Assembly (NCBI GenBank): GCA_030038695.1
Contig: JASHSN010000113.1
Coordinates: 1-7,664 of the forward strand
Length of the DNA: 7,664 nt
Direction of reading: 5' to 3'
Source of the DNA: Nitrososphaeraceae archaeon
GTDB taxonomy: Archaea; Thermoproteota; Nitrososphaeria; Nitrososphaerales; Nitrososphaeraceae
The position numbers and the translations under genes are program-made. Below the pieces are notes generated by a model, which was not told where the DNA came from, did no database searches, and was given only the letters and a program-made list of their open reading frames with translations. Every line of letters starts with the position of its first letter. The first letter of the stretch is position 1. Positions 5,587 to 7,664 of the stretch are shown here, one piece after another.

Positions 5587-5970
5587 CTATGTCACCACTA
5601 ATTCTACGTTGTCCATATTTCGATTACCTTGAAACTGCCTAGTCATTTCATTTACTTCACCTGCATTACCTTTGAGAAGGAATATTTCAAGGCATTTATC
5701 CTTGTCAATCTTGCTGTGTAGATGTGTATTAATTAATTTGTCATAAGTGTGTCTCATCTCAGTTACTTGGTCATCAGATTTTTCGTCATGAATTGCAAGA
5801 AGTAATGCATGAATAAATCCGGTTATGCTATTTCTTTTTCTTTCTTCAGACAACAAGGAACGAATACTGGCTCTTATCAGCTCAGATCTACCTGAAAAGC
5901 CAAGTGATTTTTGAATCTTATCCATTTCTGTAATAATGTCTTCATTGAGAGATATGCTTATGATAGCCAA
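5587..5970 (-). CDS. NikR/CopG-like ribbon-helix-helix metal-responsive regulator
   Basis: This is a 127-residue, full-length NikR-type transcription factor. Residues 1-42 are the DNA-binding ribbon-helix-helix: a beta strand (IISISL), a helix (DIITEMDKIQKSL), GFSGRSE, and a second helix (LIRASIRSLL). Residues about 50-127 are the ACT-like tetramerisation and metal domain, with DKCLEIFLLKG at 91-101. By spacing against E. coli NikR, H74, H85 and C93 match nickel ligands H76, H87 and C95, but the H89 position is lysine (K87). Metal specificity may therefore differ from nickel, or the fourth ligand may be H83. The TTG start at 5970 matches the usual family N-terminus (x-I-I-S-I-S-L) and is preceded by GAGAGG at 9 nt. 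The frame stays open 52 codons further upstream but has no start. The targets are unknown, and no nickel transporter is in the window. Confidence 0.88.
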   Translation of the reverse strand: MAIISISLNEDIITEMDKIQKSLGFSGRSELIRASIRSLLSEERKRNSITGFIHALLLAIHDEKSDDQVTEMRHTYDKLINTHLHSKIDKDKCLEIFLLKGNAGEVNEMTRQFQGNRNMDNVELVVT

Positions 5971-5979
5971 ACCAATTTT

Positions 5980-5985
5980 CCTCTC
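5980..5985 (-). promoter_or_regulatory. Shine-Dalgarno site deciding the TTG start of the NikR-like gene
   Basis: GAGAGG on the minus strand lies 9 nt before TTG 5970-5968. It supports a leadered transcript and the TTG start. A TTATTAAAA box at 6015-6023 (minus) fits a transcription start about 20-25 nt before the TTG. Confidence 0.55.
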
Positions 5986-6014
5986 ATTAGACCAGTCATG
6001 TACATAACGTTTTC

Positions 6015-6023
6015 TTTTAATAA
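6015..6023 (-). promoter_or_regulatory. TATA-like box of the NikR-like gene
   Basis: TTATTAAAA on the minus strand is centred about 49 nt upstream of the TTG start. The expected transcript would carry a leader of about 24 nt that includes the Shine-Dalgarno site. Confidence 0.4.
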
Positions 6024-6184
6024 TCTTTTTAGAACGAGGTCCACCAGATCCGTATTCAAATAGCGTCGCTACAGATACGTTAATTGTCAGTACATATGAT
6101 GGTTTGCAATTGGAATGGGGTGCTATTTATGTCTCTCTAGGCAATGAGGTTGTACTTTTCTATGAAACGCATTTGGCGTGCTAC

Positions 6185-6370
6185 TTATACTAAGTTTTCT
6201 ACGTTACTAGCGAATGAAATTTCATACCATTTACACACGACGTCCCTAGTCCAGAGATATACCCTGGGCCCCGGTTGAGCTTCTTCAAACCCTCTCCTGT
6301 TATTCGCTCTCTGCTCGACTAGCAGCGCATCACTCAGCATTGGTTCCTGTGCTATGTCCGCAAGCGTCAC
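6185..6370 (-). CDS. Hypothetical 61-residue ORF, coupled by GTGA overlap to the zinc-ribbon gene
   Basis: GTG 6370-6368 overlaps the TGA stop (6369-6367) of the zinc-ribbon gene, giving a GTGA junction typical of translational coupling. The product is soluble and not recognised. It has an acidic N-terminal half (MTLADIAQEPMLSDALL) and an aromatic C-terminal half (VYLWTRDVVCKWYEISF). Its interior, especially about 6240-6320, is clearly richer in G and C than the neighbouring genes (GGGCCCCGG at 6266-6274). That could mean foreign origin, a structured RNA, or that the frame is not a real gene. An alternative is that it is the frameshifted C-terminal part of the upstream zinc-ribbon protein. 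Confidence 0.35.
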   Translation of the reverse strand: MTLADIAQEPMLSDALLVEQRANNRRGFEEAQPGPRVYLWTRDVVCKWYEISFASNVENLV

Positions 6371-6546
6371 AGACGTTGCATCATCCTACCATCCACGGCT
6401 GGCTCGTAATTATGTACATGCGTAGCAGTTTCCATTTTACTACATCTGCTGCATAGCCACGAAATACCTTCCTTGCAGACATCACAGACGGCAATTGTAG
6501 TCATTTTTGTTCCACATGCTCTACAGGATTTTTTGTAACATAGCAT
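6367..6546 (-). CDS. Small zinc-ribbon protein with three CxxC pairs
   Basis: ATG 6546 to TGA 6369-6367 encodes 59 residues. Metal-binding pairs occur in regular order: C8-x2-C11, C21-x2-C24, C32-x2-C35, followed by H43-x-H45, with one more cysteine at position 3. Eight potential ligands in this order could hold two zinc ions in a cross-braced or tandem-ribbon fold, loosely like a B-box; that assignment is inference. Small proteins of this kind in archaea are usually nucleic-acid or protein adaptors. No TATA box sits at a suitable distance from ATG 6546. The obvious promoter is further upstream and is placed for ATG 6650 of an overlapping frame, so this protein may be made from an internal start or by frameshifting. 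The 3' end overlaps the next frame by 4 nt. Confidence 0.65.
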   Translation of the reverse strand: MLCYKKSCRACGTKMTTIAVCDVCKEGISWLCSRCSKMETATHVHNYEPAVDGRMMQRL

Positions 6547-6650
6547 ATTTTCATAACCTGCTTATCAAGGGTGTTAACGCTACAGTTGATGTTGTCATCA
6601 AGTAATAGACAGTCAATAGAGCTATAGAAGCCTTCAAGATTTCTTTTCAT
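6501..6650 (-). CDS. Overlapping 49-residue frame with leaderless promoter, possible N-terminal part of the zinc-ribbon protein
   Basis: ATG 6650 to TGA 6503-6501 encodes 49 residues (starts MKRNLEGFYSSIDCLLL, ends VEHVEQK) with two cysteines in the part before the overlap (C14, C23). The TATA-like box at 6672-6680 is centred 26 nt upstream, ideal for a leaderless message. Its last 46 nt overlap the zinc-ribbon frame, which is offset by -1. At the overlap the message reads ACA AAA AAT, so the heptamer A-AAA-AAT is in the phase of a -1 slippery site. Slippage would fuse this N-terminus to the zinc-ribbon cysteines. It could equally be a short upstream ORF, or a natural or sequencing indel in the run of six A. 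Confidence 0.4.
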   Translation of the reverse strand: MKRNLEGFYSSIDCLLLDDNINCSVNTLDKQVMKICYVTKNPVEHVEQK

Positions 6651-6663
6651 AACATTAGTAGAA

Positions 6664-6716
6664 ATTATTAAGATATAAATGTATATTATTGATATTAATA
6701 GGTAGTTCTTATTAAC
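6664..6716 (-). repeat. 53-bp promoter-like block, copy 1 (inverted relative to copy 2)
   Basis: Read on the minus strand, this block aligns without gaps to plus-strand 7600-7652, with 42 of 53 bases identical by my count. That includes an uninterrupted 16-base match, TTTATATCTTAATAAT, and the outer GTTA-x-TAAGAAC. It contains the TATA box for the short frame starting at 6650. Confidence 0.6.
6672..6680 (-). promoter_or_regulatory. TATA box upstream of the overlapping short frames
   Basis: ATTTATATC on the minus strand is centred 26 nt before ATG 6650 and about 130 nt before ATG 6546. It is part of a 53-bp block that recurs in inverted orientation near the right end of the window. Confidence 0.55.
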
Positions 6717-7062
6717 ATTATTAACTTACAACTATTGTTTGCTATTTAAAATATTAACGTAAGAGCTCACTCTCGTCTGAAGTTAACAAATTTCCATGAA
6801 CGCATGTATTCTACCTGACCAACATATACCTACACCAAATTAGTCGCGTCAAGTAATGATTTCTGATATCAGCATGGACACAGGAGATGCCAGTGTTATT
6901 TGTAGTGTAGTTATTCCTTCGTGACAAGTGTTTTTGGAAAATATGATTTGGTTCTAATTAAACCCACGACTACAGCAAAGTGGATTTATTAGATTATCAG
7001 AAAAAAGGATGGATTTTGAACACTAATTATGTACCAGTAATATCAAGCTACGAACCCTTTCA
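6717..7062. other. Gene-poor AT-rich stretch
   Basis: Nothing longer than about 22 codons with an ATG is seen; the best is 6856-6924. The stretch contains a direct repeat ATTAAC-ATT-ATTAAC at 6711-6725 and a 10-bp palindrome CTGATATCAG at 6863-6872. No RNA gene is evident. Confidence 0.5.
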
Positions 7063-7356
7063 GTGGCTGCAACACGTACAGCTATTCTCTTTGCACTCTT
7101 CTTCAGTGTGAACGACCTCACATTTGTGATGTCAGGAGAAACGCTCGAAGATTATTTTAGACGTCTTAATCTAGATGAGACTCGAAGAAAGATTCTCGAA
7201 AATATAAAACAAGGGAAGCGCGAAGAAAATAGGATAGACGAGCGCTATCTGTATGTAAATAGAAAGGAGTATTCGCCGATTGGACGAGACTGGTACTCTA
7301 TCTACATGAGGAGATTTACGGCTCACCATGCCAGCGTCGGGCGCGCCGGTTGCTAG
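7063..7356 (+). CDS. Hypothetical small protein, start uncertain
   Basis: A frame of up to 97 residues begins at GTG 7063; I do not recognise it. With that start, residues 3-22 are moderately hydrophobic (TRTAILFALFFSVNDLTFV), like a weak signal or anchor. With ATG 7129 (residue 23) it becomes a 75-residue soluble, highly charged protein whose first half is helical (ETLEDYFRRL, TRRKILENIKQGKREENR) and whose second half is Tyr/Arg-rich. GTAATATCA at 7036-7044 sits about 23-25 nt before the GTG and would suit a leaderless start there. No promoter or ribosome site fits the ATG. The last 12 codons are GC-rich compared with the surroundings. It may be a genuine orphan gene or a fragment of a larger one. 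Confidence 0.4.
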   Translation: MAATRTAILFALFFSVNDLTFVMSGETLEDYFRRLNLDETRRKILENIKQGKREENRIDERYLYVNRKEYSPIGRDWYSIYMRRFTAHHASVGRAGC

Positions 7357-7655
7357 ATAGAATTACGGTTGGAAATAATATTGATGAGCTTCATGCTATT
7401 TAACTTTCACTACATGTTGTACTTCTAAACATGATTGACAGACGAAATCGATATTTCAGTAGCACTGAGTAGTATGGAATCAAAATTTACGGTATACCTG
7501 GTCAGATGCAATTACAAGCGGTCATACAGATTTATTAACTTGAAACTAAAGCTTTAAGGCTAATATTTACACGGCATAGATTAACCCTATTTTAATAGCG
7601 TTATTAAGAACATGCCATCATTATTAATAACAAACGTTTATATCTTAATAATCAT
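7357..7655. other. Intergenic region ending in promoter-like sequence
   Basis: About 300 bp contain a 10-bp palindrome TAAAGCTTTA (7547-7556), an unsupported 27-codon frame (7474-7557) and, at the right end, the second copy of the promoter-like block. I see no RNA gene. Confidence 0.45.
7600..7652 (+). repeat. 53-bp promoter-like block, copy 2
   Basis: This block aligns gaplessly to the reverse complement of 6664-6716, 42 of 53 identical by my count. The AT-rich boxes TTATTAATAA (7621-7630) and GTTTATATC (7636-7644) lie inside it. The first is centred about 30 nt before the ATG at 7656, compatible with a transcript start just ahead of that codon. Confidence 0.6.
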
Positions 7656-7664
7656 ATGGCTGAG
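7656..7664 (+). CDS. Possible first three codons of a gene running off the window
   Basis: ATG GCT GAG (Met-Ala-Glu) follows the promoter-like block at the window edge. Placement behind TATA-like sequence is the only support. No product can be inferred from three codons. Confidence 0.3.

Noticed and set aside
6003..6184. Open plus-strand frame without a start codon, ending at TAA near 6184
   Set aside because: It looks protein-like in places, but there is no ATG or GTG start, no promoter, and it lies opposite the regulator's leader region. It is most likely chance.
7474..7557. 27-codon plus-strand frame
   Set aside because: It is too short, with no upstream signals.
6664..7652. Insertion sequence with terminal inverted repeats
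   Set aside because: There is no transposase-like product inside and no target duplication at the edges. It is kept only as an unexplained inverted block.

Overview
The window looks archaeal, most likely an ammonia-oxidising thaumarchaeon of the Nitrososphaerales. The base composition is AT-rich, and several genes have a TATA-like box about 25 nt before the start codon with almost no leader. One gene encodes a NikR/CopG-like regulator of the kind that is multiplied in these archaea. Another encodes a secreted jelly-roll protein whose sequence pattern I recognise from Nitrososphaera-type genomes. Low GC and long intergenic stretches would fit a Nitrosocosmicus-like lineage, but that is inference. 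There is no rRNA, no tRNA that I could find, and no CRISPR array.

Layout, left to right. The window opens on the last 56 codons of an IS200/IS605-type TnpB nuclease, followed only 4 nt later by the convergent 3' end of a full-length CPA1 (NhaP-type) Na+/H+ antiporter (177-1541, minus). Next come a small Cys-rich hypothetical gene (1847-2071, minus) and a helix-hairpin-helix mini-protein with a very clear leaderless promoter (2467-2745, plus). A large secreted, sequon-rich, concanavalin-like protein with an Ig-like C-terminal domain lies at 3128-4531 (minus), followed by a Gln/Thr-rich single-pass membrane protein (4824-5108, minus). The NikR-like regulator occupies 5587-5970 (minus) and starts with TTG behind a Shine-Dalgarno site. 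A very small zinc-ribbon gene (6367-6546, minus) overlaps two other short reading frames, one on each side. The right end holds a weakly supported small ORF (7063-7356, plus) and possibly the first three codons of a gene running off the window.

The genes do not form an obvious pathway. Most are single transcription units separated by roughly 280-480 bp of AT-rich DNA. Broad themes are ion homeostasis (antiporter), metal-responsive regulation (NikR-like), cell-surface carbohydrate interaction (secreted protein), and small zinc or DNA-binding proteins. I found no convincing multi-gene defence or biosynthetic system. The points most worth following up are: the NikR-like protein with a lysine at one of the four nickel-ligand positions; the nested short frames with a possible -1 slip site around the zinc-ribbon gene; a 53-bp promoter-like block present twice in inverted orientation near the right end; an 8-bp hairpin bracketed by 12-bp direct repeats; and the TnpB 3' end abutting the antiporter gene.
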